Below are positions 8,772 to 17,504 of a stretch of DNA of 64,000 nt, in pieces (the stretch's first letter is position 1; each line of letters opens with the position of its first letter). Below the pieces are notes generated by a model that did not search any database, had not been told where the DNA came from, and saw only the letters and a program-made list of their open reading frames with translations. The DNA is from Thermosphaera aggregans. Lineage in GTDB: Archaea > Thermoproteota > Thermoprotei_A > Sulfolobales > Desulfurococcaceae. The stretch spans positions 176,582 to 240,581 of the forward strand of contig NZ_CP063144.1 in the NCBI RefSeq assembly GCF_014962245.1, in the 5' to 3' direction. A program made the translations under genes and the position numbers.

Positions 8772-11700
8772 TTACCCGGGTCTCCTAGGCCTCATGTAGG
8801 CTAGCAGGCCTAGGGCCGCGCCAACAAGGCCTATCACTAAGGCTATTATCCCTATCGAGTAGCTCATCGACGCTTGTGATGAAACATCGTCAAGCCTGCT
8901 TGACAGCTGGTTGAGACTGCTGTGGAGAGTGCTCACCCGGCCTTCTAGATCGCTAACCCTGCTGTTCAAGTCTCCAACATCCTCTCCTAGGCTTTCGAGA
9001 TCGCTGGAAATATTGTTGACGAGGCTGCTCAGCCCGGTGAGGCTCTCCTCCAGCTCATTAATCCTTGACGACAGCTCCTGGATAGTGGTTAAAGCGTTTT
9101 CAAGCCTGGTTCTCAAGTCCTCTATACTGTCGGTTAAGGACGTGTTAACCATTTCAAGCTGCTGGCTCAGGTTTGCGATTAGCTGCTCAAGCTCCATGAT
9201 TCTCTGCCTCAAGAGGCTTATCTCACCGCTCAAGGTAGCGTTGACCAGGTTCAGCTGCCCGGTGAGATCGCTGATCATGTCCTGGAGGAGGGCTATCTCC
9301 TGCGACAGCTCCTCTATCATGGACTCGACTCCTGCTAGCTGCTGCTCCAGCATGGAGAGCCTGGCCTCTATCTCGTCAAGCCTCTGAGTTATCTCTAAAG
9401 GTATTATAACCAGAACTGGAAGCTCAGCCGAGGACTCGTTGCCGCCGGGGTCTTCATAGTACAGTGTAACCATGTAGAGCGCTGGCTGCGAGAAAGGTAT
9501 TGTAAGGGATGGGTACCCGTAGCTGCTTACGAGCAGTCCATTGGAGTTGACGTACCAGCCTGTCTGGATGTAGAAGGCGTAGAACATTAAGGCGTCTGTG
9601 CCGTTGACGAGGACTGCTTTGAACACTGTGCCTGGTTTCAAGCCTGAGCCGTAGATCCTTATGATTCCGGAGCCTTCCAGCACGAGCTCGTCCTTGCCCA
9701 GGGCCGTAGCTATTATCCTCCCCTCTATCTCGAGCTCTGTGACTGTTTCGTCGAGAAGCCATACTGCCTCAACAGTGCCTGTCTCCTCGCCCTCGAGCAC
9801 TATGCTGTAGCTGCCTCCCGGCACAGAGGGGGCTAGGCCTGTGAACACCACTCTGCCCGAGTAGTCGGCTCTTGCCGTGCCGGCGAGGACTCCTCCAACA
9901 TATATGTTGACTGTTTCGTTAACGCCGAAGCCGTAGCCGAGGACTTGAATATAGTCTCCTAGGTAAGCCACCTCACCTGTCGGGTAGTAGACTATTATCT
10001 GGGTTCCATTGTAGGATGCTGAAGCCCTGGGGGCGTCCCTGGGCTCGTGCTCGTAGTCCAGTACGAGCCAGAAGGCGCTGGGCTGGATCACCAGGGTGGT
10101 GTTGAGGATTACTCCAGACTCCACACCCTCAACCCTGAGCTCCTGGACTCCTCCCGGAACATCGAGCGGTATCCTGATCACGAAGGTTGCGTTACCGTCT
10201 ACGTCAACACTGTCCGTGTATATCAGCCTGTTAGCCAGGTAGACGTTGACTGTTTCACCGGATGCGAAGCCGTAGAGCGCTATCGATATTGTGTCGCCTA
10301 TCTTAACGCTCGGGCCGGTTAACAGCTCCATTAAAGCCGTGACTGAAACATAGGATGAGGTTGCCAGCACGCCTCCGCTGTCAAGCTTCACGAGCAGTTG
10401 GTAGGTTCCATAGGACATGTTTGTTGCGAAGTAGTTTCCAAGCTCTGGTATGTGGAAGAATCCTGTGTTGTCAGCGTAAACGTCTCCAACCGGGAACACG
10501 TAGCAGTTGGTGGCGCAGAGCCAGATCTCGGAGACCCCTGTGCCCTCGATGAAGCCGTAGCCGTAAACTGTTAAGCCGTGGACGCTGCTGTATTTACCTG
10601 GGATGCTGCTGGGCTGTACTACGGCGAACGGTGTTGAAAGGTAGAAGTAGGCTTCGTAAACCCCGTCGGTCACGAGTATGGTCACGTTGCCCTCCTCAAC
10701 CAGCTCCGGCACCGGCAGGGCGAACTCCGCGTAGCCGTTTTCATCAGTGGCTTCCTGAACCATTAGCACGCCGTTAACGTAGACGTATATCAGCGTCCCG
10801 GGCTGGAAGCCCGCGGCCCTGAACCATATGAGCGTGCTAGGCTGGTACACGTCCGGGCCCAGCAGCTCGATGTAGGGGAGCACGGTGTAGAGCGCGCTGG
10901 GGAAGACGTATGTTTCCTCAGCAGTCTCCACGACGAGGTAGTAGACTCCTCCTGCGAGAGGTGTGCTATTGTATTGGCTTAGATCGTAGATGTAGAGGAA
11001 GCCGTCGGAGTCGGTGAAGAAGTTTTCGAGCGGGAACACGTAGCACAGCGCCGGGTTTGAGACGCTGCACAGCTTTATGCTTTCAACCTCGGCCTCCGCG
11101 GGGAAGCCGAGACCCCATACCTCGACCTCCATGAGGTCTTCAACTGTTCCCCGCCCCTCCGTCGGGTTTATGAAGGCTATCGGGTTAATGGTGAGAATCC
11201 CCGGTTGCTGGTAGTCGTTGAACTCGGCGTCGCTGTCAGCCCACACCTCGTGCTCCCCGCCTGGTATGCTGGAGCCGGTTATGTCGACCAGGTAGAACTC
11301 GTACTCGAACATGCCGCTGGTGTTGGCGTATACAGGCTCCTCGAGCTCGTAGTAGTATTCTCCAAGGTAGAAGCCGTAGACGCCTGCACCCTCTTCGAAG
11401 CCGAAGCCTGAGACATGGATCTTCTTCGGCAGCCCGTTCTCGTCAAGGATTGTTGTAACCGATGGTGAAACCATTATGAGCGGGTAAACGCTCCTGTACA
11501 CGCTTATAGACTCCGTGCCGAATATTATCTGGATCCATAGCACATTGTATGCTGTGTCGCCGATGTTGAACAGCTCGTATGGGACATGGAGTATAACACT
11601 GTATGTTCCCGGGTCTGGGAAAATCGTTGTATTAGCGTAGTAAACCACCTCAGGGTTGTATGTGTGCCTTAACAGGAATGTTACCCTTGCGTATGGAACG

Positions 11701-11861
11701 GATGTTTGAATGGTTATGTTTACATCCTCACCAGGGTAGAGGTAGTCCCTGTCAGGGGTTATCGAGACGAGTTGGACAGGCTGTGCTTGAACAGGCTTAA
11801 CTAGTGTTAGGTAGGGGGTAAGTAATGCCAGTATGATTAGTATTGACAAGATCTTCTTCAA
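8772..11861 (-). CDS. Giant stalk-like surface (S-layer-type) protein
   Basis: 1029 residues from TTG 11861, with GGTGA ribosome site upstream. There is a signal peptide (1-26, hydrophobic LSILIILALLTPYLTLV, ending VQAQ), then a series of roughly 100-residue beta domains with recurring 'GFG...G..V' and 'D.NG.A.F..P.....G' signatures (about 30-835), then a long heptad coiled coil (about 835-995, e.g. IEARLSMLEQQLAGVESMIE), one transmembrane helix (about 1003-1022) and a short basic tail RPRRPG. Ig-like domains on a membrane-anchored coiled-coil stalk resemble S-layer stalks of Desulfurococcales such as tetrabrachion in architecture, not necessarily in sequence. Confidence 0.85.
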   Translation of the reverse strand: MKKILSILIILALLTPYLTLVKPVQAQPVQLVSITPDRDYLYPGEDVNITIQTSVPYARVTFLLRHTYNPEVVYYANTTIFPDPGTYSVILHVPYELFNIGDTAYNVLWIQIIFGTESISVYRSVYPLIMVSPSVTTILDENGLPKKIHVSGFGFEEGAGVYGFYLGEYYYELEEPVYANTSGMFEYEFYLVDITGSSIPGGEHEVWADSDAEFNDYQQPGILTINPIAFINPTEGRGTVEDLMEVEVWGLGFPAEAEVESIKLCSVSNPALCYVFPLENFFTDSDGFLYIYDLSQYNSTPLAGGVYYLVVETAEETYVFPSALYTVLPYIELLGPDVYQPSTLIWFRAAGFQPGTLIYVYVNGVLMVQEATDENGYAEFALPVPELVEEGNVTILVTDGVYEAYFYLSTPFAVVQPSSIPGKYSSVHGLTVYGYGFIEGTGVSEIWLCATNCYVFPVGDVYADNTGFFHIPELGNYFATNMSYGTYQLLVKLDSGGVLATSSYVSVTALMELLTGPSVKIGDTISIALYGFASGETVNVYLANRLIYTDSVDVDGNATFVIRIPLDVPGGVQELRVEGVESGVILNTTLVIQPSAFWLVLDYEHEPRDAPRASASYNGTQIIVYYPTGEVAYLGDYIQVLGYGFGVNETVNIYVGGVLAGTARADYSGRVVFTGLAPSVPGGSYSIVLEGEETGTVEAVWLLDETVTELEIEGRIIATALGKDELVLEGSGIIRIYGSGLKPGTVFKAVLVNGTDALMFYAFYIQTGWYVNSNGLLVSSYGYPSLTIPFSQPALYMVTLYYEDPGGNESSAELPVLVIIPLEITQRLDEIEARLSMLEQQLAGVESMIEELSQEIALLQDMISDLTGQLNLVNATLSGEISLLRQRIMELEQLIANLSQQLEMVNTSLTDSIEDLRTRLENALTTIQELSSRINELEESLTGLSSLVNNISSDLESLGEDVGDLNSRVSDLEGRVSTLHSSLNQLSSRLDDVSSQASMSYSIGIIALVIGLVGAALGLLAYMRPRRPG

Positions 11862-11902
11862 TCAGGCTCACCTGATCCCATATATATACTATTTCCGAAA
11901 GG

Positions 11903-11912
11903 TTATAAACTA
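11903..11912 (-). promoter_or_regulatory. TATA-like promoter element of the giant surface protein
   Basis: On the minus strand the sequence GTTTATAACC lies about 45 bases upstream of the TTG start at 11861. That places transcription initiation near 11880 and leaves a short leader containing the GGTGA ribosome site. This is inference from spacing; no other regulatory signal is visible. Confidence 0.4.
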
Positions 11913-12003
11913 ATTGCTAATCCCACTGGAAAACCCTGGTTAATCGTTGAAAAGCAATGCTTCAAATATTTAACATGTAGTAATTATTAAGGGTGCCCGT
12001 GGA

Positions 12004-13056
12004 TTGGCTGAGTGGTACTGCCCTCGGTGCGGGTTTAAAGCAGGCTTGTGGAGCAGGTACTTCTACGAATGCCCCGTGTGCAGGTTCCCCCTGGAGATCT
12101 CTCACCCGCTGGTTTTCGAGCCTAGGGGGCGGGGTCTAGCCCGGTACTCGTCCATGCTGCCCTTCACTCCTGAGCGTGGGAGGGGTGAGGGCGGGACCCC
12201 GCTGGTTAGGGAGGTGTTGAACGGTGTTGAAGTATGGTTTAAGCTGGACTATTTGAACCCTAGCGGGAGCTTCAAGGACAGGGGGTCAGCTCTCTCACTC
12301 TACTATGCTTACAGGATGGGGTTTGACACCGCTGTCGAGGATACGAGCGGGAACACGGGGATATCCGTATCGCTCTACTCAAGGCTCTACGGGCTGAAGC
12401 CTTTCATCTACATGCCGAGGAGTGCTCCGGAGGGTAAGAAGAAGCTTGTGAGAAGGCTTGGCGGAGTGGTGGTTGAAACGGTGGACAGGGCTGAAGCGTC
12501 GAGGAGGGTGCTGGAGCGTGCTGGGGAATCATTCTACGTCTCCCACACCAGGAGCCCCTTGTTCCTCGAGGGCTTCGCTACAATTGCTTACGAGATTTAC
12601 GAGGAAGCCGGGGTCCCCGATGCCTTGATCATCCCTGTCGGCTCGGGCTCCCTCCTCCTAGGCGTGTATAAGGGTTTCAAAAACCTTGCAAACCTCGGAC
12701 TAGTCTCTAAAACACCCGTGATCTACGCTGTTCAAGGATACAGCGTGCAACCTGTTTACAAAGCCTTCAAGGGGTGTGAGGAGCAGGGGGAGGCTTCCAC
12801 CCTGGCGGACGGGGTTGCTGTGCCCAACCCGCCGAGGCTTGAGCAGATTGTTTCAGCGGTGAGGGAGAGCAAGGGGGATGTCGTACTGGTTGGGAACAGC
12901 GAGATCGAGAAGGCTTACACGGAGCTCTGGGAGAGAGGCTTCACAATAGAGCCCACCTCGGCAATAGTTTACGCAGCCTTCCTGAAGCTGCTCGACAGGC
13001 TTAAGGGTATGAGTGTGGCAACCGTTTTAACAGGCTCAGGGCTGAAAATGATCTAA
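12004..13056 (+). CDS. thrC: Threonine synthase (PLP-dependent)
   Basis: Converts O-phosphohomoserine to threonine. The 350 residues carry an N-terminal zinc ribbon (C6, C9, C23, C26), then the fold-type II PLP enzyme: NPSGSFKDRGS with the Schiff-base lysine near residue 91, DTSGNTGIS (substrate carboxylate loop, about 119-127), and IPVGSGSLLLG (PLP phosphate-binding glycine loop). The start is TTG. It is divergent from the surface protein and followed by tRNA-Arg; no other threonine pathway gene is adjacent. Some archaeal paralogues act on cysteate or related substrates, so threonine synthase is the likely but not the only function. Confidence 0.85.
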   Translation: MAEWYCPRCGFKAGLWSRYFYECPVCRFPLEISHPLVFEPRGRGLARYSSMLPFTPERGRGEGGTPLVREVLNGVEVWFKLDYLNPSGSFKDRGSALSLYYAYRMGFDTAVEDTSGNTGISVSLYSRLYGLKPFIYMPRSAPEGKKKLVRRLGGVVVETVDRAEASRRVLERAGESFYVSHTRSPLFLEGFATIAYEIYEEAGVPDALIIPVGSGSLLLGVYKGFKNLANLGLVSKTPVIYAVQGYSVQPVYKAFKGCEEQGEASTLADGVAVPNPPRLEQIVSAVRESKGDVVLVGNSEIEKAYTELWERGFTIEPTSAIVYAAFLKLLDRLKGMSVATVLTGSGLKMI

Positions 13057-13113
13057 CCATTCATCCCGGAGAACACACTATTAAAGCATCCAATCTAAAT
13101 AACTATTTGAAAA

Positions 13114-13188
13114 GGGCCCGTAGCCTAGCCTGGACAGGGCGCCGGCCTCCGGAGCCGGAGGACCCGGGTTCAAATCCCGGCGGGCCCG
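13114..13188 (+). tRNA. tRNA-Arg (anticodon CCG)
   Basis: Complete cloverleaf, no intron. The acceptor GGGCCCG pairs with CGGGCCC, discriminator G; D arm GCCU...GGGC; anticodon stem CCGGC/GCCGG with loop CUCCGGA giving anticodon CCG (codon CGG); T arm CCCGG-GUUCAAAU-CCCGG. CCA is not encoded. It is 72/75 identical to the tRNA-Arg(GCG) at 37755, with the last 40 bases the same. The AT-rich glycan island begins downstream, so this tRNA may mark a historical integration point, though no integrase is present. Confidence 0.95.
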
Positions 13189-13234
13189 TCAAACAAAGCA
13201 CTCACTAACTAGTTCACAGTAAGGTTCCAACAGA

Positions 13235-13390
13235 GTGATTCAGGAACAAGCCCACACCCTGTTTAAAGAGCGAGTGCACACGCTAGAGGGAATGGTCTGG
13301 TATTACATCCTGCTGTATAGGGGAATCCTTCCACGGGTTTTGAGAAAATTTTTAAACTCACTCCCACTATATAGTGGTGTTGATTTATAG
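13235..13390 (+). CDS. Possible small ORF or gene remnant (51 aa)
   Basis: An open frame from GTG 13235 encodes 51 residues with plausible protein composition (an amphipathic, aromatic and basic stretch LEGMVWYYILLYRGILPRVL) rather than random sequence. It lies between tRNA-Arg and the 143-aa ORF. No clear ribosome site precedes it. It may be a genuine small protein, or the C-terminal remnant of a gene brought in beside the tRNA. The palindrome at 13364 lies inside its 3' end. I do not recognise a family. Confidence 0.25.
   Translation: MIQEQAHTLFKERVHTLEGMVWYYILLYRGILPRVLRKFLNSLPLYSGVDL
13364..13377. promoter_or_regulatory. 14-base perfect palindrome, possible operator
   Basis: CCACTATATAGTGG is a perfect inverted repeat centred on TATATA, 32 bases before the GTG start at 13409, just downstream of the TATA-like AATTTTTAAAC. 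The position and dyad symmetry fit an operator or promoter overlap for the operon that begins at 13409. No regulator gene is adjacent, so the assignment rests on symmetry and location only. Confidence 0.3.
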
Positions 13391-13408
13391 GGCATTGCTG
13401 AGTGAGAT

Positions 13409-13840
13409 GTGTTGACACTTATAGCCGCTGCCTGGATGGATTTACTGGAGAGTAGCCACCCCCAGGGCTCCCTTGAGGTGGCGAGGAGCCTGGTTGCCGA
13501 GCACCTCGTACCGGAGAATATTGACAGAGATGTTTTAAAGCGCTACGTGAGGAAGGCTTTGAGAAACGGTGCTTGGCGAAGGCTCCGGAGGGAGTCCCGG
13601 GCCCTCCTCTGGGCGGCGGCGAAACACCTCCACAAGGTAAAATCCCCTGTCCTCCGGGATGTTTTAAGGGGGATATTGCTGGAGATAGAGCTCTCCACTC
13701 TAAGAGGCCGCGCAGTATTCTACGGCGCACTCCTAGCCCTCAGGCAGGGCTTAACCCAAGTACTCGGCAACTTGAAAAGACTGATAACACTGGGAGTAGG
13801 CTACCTAAACCTGCCAACAATGTGGAGGGTGCTTGGTTAG
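13409..13840 (+). CDS. Hypothetical basic helical protein (143 aa)
   Basis: GTG start with weak GAG-type ribosome site. The 143 residues are mostly helical and rich in Arg, Leu and Ala, with a strongly basic middle (KRYVRKALRNGAWRRLRRES). A moderately hydrophobic C-terminal third (LITLGVGYLNLPTMWRVL) could associate with membrane. No known domain is recognised. It is followed after 9 bases by the 53-aa ORF at 13850, which in turn overlaps the GT2 gene, so it heads the glycan operon. Its GC content is closer to the backbone than to the later island genes. Confidence 0.55.
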   Translation: MLTLIAAAWMDLLESSHPQGSLEVARSLVAEHLVPENIDRDVLKRYVRKALRNGAWRRLRRESRALLWAAAKHLHKVKSPVLRDVLRGILLEIELSTLRGRAVFYGALLALRQGLTQVLGNLKRLITLGVGYLNLPTMWRVLG

Positions 13841-13849
13841 AGGCAACAC

Positions 13850-14011
13850 ATGCCTGATCCACTAGCACACTACGAATCAAGCACGCTAGTGGCTGGAACC
13901 AGGTTTAACACCAAGATAATCCAGGGAGCAGGAGTGTGCTATATCAGCACTGTAACAACCATAGTCACACTGGAAATCCTTAGGAAGCGCCTTGGCTTAG
14001 AGAAGCAATGA
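13850..14011 (+). CDS. Small ORF (53 aa) start-coupled to the GT2 glycosyltransferase
   Basis: ATG 13850 to TGA 14009-14011 encodes 53 residues containing YESSTLVAGTRFNTKIIQG, then GAGVCYISTVTTIVTLEI and a basic end. The stop overlaps the ATG of the next gene as ATGA, the usual sign of translational coupling, and the upstream gene ends 9 bases before. A GAGG-type ribosome site precedes it. These contacts make a real gene likely although it is short. It has one mildly hydrophobic stretch (about 27-43). No family is recognised. Confidence 0.5.
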   Translation: MPDPLAHYESSTLVAGTRFNTKIIQGAGVCYISTVTTIVTLEILRKRLGLEKQ

Positions 14012-15126
14012 ATGCAACACTATTAGACATTGTAGCATTAATGCTTGGACTTATACACTTTGGTGTACCATTAGCATACTACTTCTACATGAAGAAGAAG
14101 TACTTGAACAAGCCGTGGAACATCCGTGTCGACGAGAACTACAGGCCTAAAGTGTCGATCATCCTGCCAACATATAATGAATCCAGGATTATCCAGGCAA
14201 GGCTGGACAACATTCGCGGCCAAGACTATCCTAAGAGCCTGATGGAAGTAATCGTTGTCGACAGTAACAGTAGTGATGGAACAGCCGAGCTTGTTGAAGA
14301 GTCAGCCTCCAGGCATAGAGACATAGAGTTGAGGCTCATCCGGGAGGGCGAAAGGAGGGGTAAAGCACACGCGTTAAACCATGGGTTGAAGCATGCTACA
14401 GGCGAGATCGTAGTCATAGCGGATGCCGACGCGATGTGGCCCAGGGAGGCCCTTTCGGAAACCATGAAGTGGTTTGCAGACCCTGGGGTTGGAGCGGTCT
14501 CATGCTTGAAGAAGCCGGTTGGGTCAGGAGTTAACAGTGTTGAGGAAGGGTACAGGGAGTACTACAATGTTTTGAGAATAGCCGAGAGCAAGGCGCATGC
14601 TACCCCGGTGTTTCATGGAGAACTAGGGGCTTTTAGAAGAAGCCTGCTTGAGAAGCTTAATGGATTCCCTACCGATATAGGTGCTGATGACAGCCACACG
14701 GCCACGCGGATAGCCTTAATGGGCTACAGAGCAATCACCCCGGAGAACATCTTGGTTGAGGAGATAGTCCCCGAGAGAGGCTACTTCTGGTGGAGGGTGA
14801 GGCGGGCTCAGCACCTGATACAGCACTTCGCTAAAACACTCTGGATGATGAAGCAGGCGCCGAGAGAGTTCAAGTGGGTCCTGGCCGTAGAAGCATTCCT
14901 ACACCTTGTAAACCCATTCCTGCTACTAGCATCAATCACATTGCTGGTAGCAAGCATAGCAACCGCGCAATCCACCCTCGCACTAGCTATTACAACACTG
15001 GGAGTGGTGCTACTAGTAGTAAAACCATATAGAACGTGGATAGCTCAACAACTACACCTCATCATAGCAACGTTCAGAAACCTAAAAAACAAGGAAATAG
15101 TCTGGGATAAACAAGTTAAATCGTAG
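14008..15126 (+). CDS. Membrane GT2 family glycosyltransferase
   Basis: 372 residues. One N-terminal transmembrane helix (about 5-27), then a GT-A domain with VSIILPTYNES (nucleotide-sugar start), VVDSNSSDGT, the metal-binding IADADAMW, an acidic GADDSHTATR and a downstream RRAQHLIQHF segment that corresponds to the Q/RxxRW region. Two or three C-terminal hydrophobic helices (about 292-345) follow. This layout fits processive or polyprenyl-phosphate-linked membrane glycosyltransferases. It opens the glycan cluster and overlaps the 53-aa ORF by 4 bases. Confidence 0.9.
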   Translation: MNATLLDIVALMLGLIHFGVPLAYYFYMKKKYLNKPWNIRVDENYRPKVSIILPTYNESRIIQARLDNIRGQDYPKSLMEVIVVDSNSSDGTAELVEESASRHRDIELRLIREGERRGKAHALNHGLKHATGEIVVIADADAMWPREALSETMKWFADPGVGAVSCLKKPVGSGVNSVEEGYREYYNVLRIAESKAHATPVFHGELGAFRRSLLEKLNGFPTDIGADDSHTATRIALMGYRAITPENILVEEIVPERGYFWWRVRRAQHLIQHFAKTLWMMKQAPREFKWVLAVEAFLHLVNPFLLLASITLLVASIATAQSTLALAITTLGVVLLVVKPYRTWIAQQLHLIIATFRNLKNKEIVWDKQVKS

Positions 15127-15137
15127 ACATAAAAGCA

Positions 15138-16355
15138 ATGAGGCTAAGAAGTCAATTCACTTCAAGTGTATTATTTGTTTACACATATTATAGTGCTCCG
15201 TGGAGACTTGTATCGGGCGATGATGTAAGAATACATTCTATCTGTTCCGCATTATGTGTGCATTTAAATAGGGTGATAGTGTTTACACTGGATCATACCC
15301 GATGTAGCTATGCATACAAACTCAAAGATTGTGTGTACTATGTTCATGTGCCTCGGTGGTTCTATAAGTCAATAGCCGGGTTATTAAAGTGGAAAAACCA
15401 GGAAGATCTAAATCCATTAATTAAGCTGACCCACTACGTAGACGAGTTTATGGCGGTTATAAAGGTAATGAACGTATTCAGGAGATCAAACTTCTATTTG
15501 GTCTTTGGCTCCATGACGCTCTTCTCTTTTTTCGCACACTTACTTGGATTAAAGGGCAAAATAGTGATTTACGATCCCTTGGCAAATTACTCTCAAACAC
15601 TGTATCTGCGTTCACGGACTAATATCAATGAGTTTCTACGTTATGGACTTTACCTTGCGCTACATAAACTGCAATTGAGGAGCTCAACAAGTGTAATATA
15701 CCCTTCTGAGATAGATCTCGTAAACGCAAAGCGTATGTTCAAAGTTAATAGAACAGCCGTAGTACCAAATCCTTATCCCATATGCTTTGAGAGTATTGAT
15801 GAATATCTAAAGCTAAGGTCTAAAAGAGGCGCGGATGTACCTCACTTTATACTTTTAGCAGGTGGAAGGGCTAAGGCAAATGAGGAAGCTGTTAAAACGA
15901 CTATAGAAGTCTTTAATGGCATGCCGCCCGATAAATTTAGACTCTACATAACAGGACCCTGGGATGATATGAAAAAACAAGTACGAAACCCTAGCATCAA
16001 CATCTTGGGCAGAGTACCCTACGAAGAGCTAAAGAAATACTTGGCTGAAGCAGACTACGGACTTTCGCCTGTCTTCAGCCATGCGGCAGGAACATTTCTA
16101 AAAACTCTCGCATATGTAGCAAGCGGGCTAAACATCATAGCTACCCCCCAGAGCTTGCAAGGGATAGGCTTTTCAGCTTTGCGCAATAGGAAAGTATTCA
16201 TTGTTAAAAACCAAGTCGAGTATAGGAGGGCTATTGAGGAAGCCCTATCTATATCGCAGGGTGGAAAACCCTACATTATTACCTGCGATAGCTGGGAATC
16301 TCTTTGGAGGCAAAACGTGGCAAACATAATTGAACTTGCAACCTACGATCAATGA
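15138..16355 (+). CDS. GT4-type glycosyltransferase
   Basis: 405 residues with a GT-B plan: an N-terminal acceptor domain, then a donor domain beginning near residue 235 (HFILLAGGRAKANEEAV, then LYITGPWDDMKKQV and LGRVPYEELKKYLAEADYGLSP). The usual E-x7-E is degenerate (AGTFLKTLAYVASGLNIIATP), so the fold is clearer than the sugar specificity. From here the base composition becomes AT-rich and codon use shifts to A/T-ending codons compared with the flanking genes, consistent with lateral transfer of the island. Confidence 0.8.
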   Translation: MRLRSQFTSSVLFVYTYYSAPWRLVSGDDVRIHSICSALCVHLNRVIVFTLDHTRCSYAYKLKDCVYYVHVPRWFYKSIAGLLKWKNQEDLNPLIKLTHYVDEFMAVIKVMNVFRRSNFYLVFGSMTLFSFFAHLLGLKGKIVIYDPLANYSQTLYLRSRTNINEFLRYGLYLALHKLQLRSSTSVIYPSEIDLVNAKRMFKVNRTAVVPNPYPICFESIDEYLKLRSKRGADVPHFILLAGGRAKANEEAVKTTIEVFNGMPPDKFRLYITGPWDDMKKQVRNPSINILGRVPYEELKKYLAEADYGLSPVFSHAAGTFLKTLAYVASGLNIIATPQSLQGIGFSALRNRKVFIVKNQVEYRRAIEEALSISQGGKPYIITCDSWESLWRQNVANIIELATYDQ

Positions 16356-16427
16356 TTATGTCCGAATTCGCAGTAAAAGATTTGCTGGAGATAGAAATTT
16401 CATCTACTGCTTTTACGGTGGAGTAAA

Positions 16428-17504
16428 TTGAGCAAAAAAGATGTTTTGGAGATAGGTGTTTCTGAATTTGTGACTAAAGTTGCAAATCCGTACTTTACTT
16501 TGCGCGAAGACTTCTCTGATGTAAGTATAACAAAAGATTTCTTGAGTTCTTCGATAAAGTTCGCCGTGAAAAACAAGGTTTTCCCTCTCTTCTATGAAGG
16601 ATGTTTAAAGCTTGGCATAAGACTTCCAAAGGAAGCGGATCTTCTAATGGATGAATATGAAAGAAAGTGGAGAATGCAGATTGAAGAGATGGGTTCACTG
16701 TTGGACATTTCAGAAAAACTTGGTATTGAAATAATGATCTTCAAAACGTTTAAGCCTTTCCGATACATTCCAGACGATGTCGATATACTTTTACGCCATG
16801 AAAAAGACCTTTATCCTCTGATAACCAAGCTTGGGGAAAAGGGATATTTCATACTTAAAATAGGTACTCCTGAGGTTGTTCTAAGGAAGATCGGAAAAGG
16901 CGGTGCTTACGTAGACCTAGACATTCACACCCGCTTAGCCATTGGATATCTGGACGTGTTCAGGGTTGAGGATTTATGGCGCATACAGGCCTATGAAAGG
17001 TTCAAGCTTGAAAATAAGTGGATTGCGTTTAAGCTTTCCGAGGATTATGAAGTTGTTAGAGAGGCCGCTTATGCATTGCTTAAAGACTTTAATTTATCCA
17101 TACCTGGGCTTTATTTTGCAATCCATGCTTTGATGAAAAGAGACATAAGAAAAATAGAAAAAATAGCTGTGAGGAGTAACTTTTATTTGCCATTGGTTAT
17201 CTACTTATACAGTGCTCAATACTTAGCACACAAACTATTTAATTTCGATATAGATTTACAGCTTCAATTTAACAAACGATTTATATCTACGATGCCTTTG
17301 AGGATTATCAAGTCTGAGATTTCTAGAGAGTTTAGAGTGCCATATCCGTATCCTGTCTCCGTAATAGCTTGGACTTACATGTTGAAAACGTGGTTGGAAA
17401 TAAGTCGGAATAGAAATTTAAAAGTTTTAGGCCAGGTAATTAAGCAACCTTCATCAAAGGGCATAGGTATACTTTTAAATTACCTCCGGGAGCGCTTCAA
17501 ATGA
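16428..17504 (+). CDS. Nucleotidyltransferase-like protein (NTP_transf_5 type)
   Basis: 358 residues from TTG 16428 with a GGTGGAG ribosome site. The region 95-170 matches the pattern of the uncharacterised nucleotidyltransferase family often found in capsule and LPS clusters: a conserved Lys (IMIFKTFKP, 102-110), an acidic PDDVDILL (115-122) that would be the metal site, and VDLDIHTRL (162-170). The rest is helical. The stop overlaps the start of the P-loop kinase by 4 bases, so the two are made as a pair. The substrate is unknown; a sugar or lipid-linked glycan modification is inferred from context. Confidence 0.6.
   Translation: MSKKDVLEIGVSEFVTKVANPYFTLREDFSDVSITKDFLSSSIKFAVKNKVFPLFYEGCLKLGIRLPKEADLLMDEYERKWRMQIEEMGSLLDISEKLGIEIMIFKTFKPFRYIPDDVDILLRHEKDLYPLITKLGEKGYFILKIGTPEVVLRKIGKGGAYVDLDIHTRLAIGYLDVFRVEDLWRIQAYERFKLENKWIAFKLSEDYEVVREAAYALLKDFNLSIPGLYFAIHALMKRDIRKIEKIAVRSNFYLPLVIYLYSAQYLAHKLFNFDIDLQLQFNKRFISTMPLRIIKSEISREFRVPYPYPVSVIAWTYMLKTWLEISRNRNLKVLGQVIKQPSSKGIGILLNYLRERFK

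Noticed and set aside
13573-13857. 94-codon + strand frame inside the 143-aa ORF
   Set aside because: Pro/Gly/Arg-rich composition and no coupling; the overlapping frame at 13409 has better protein-like composition and leads into the coupled 53-aa ORF.
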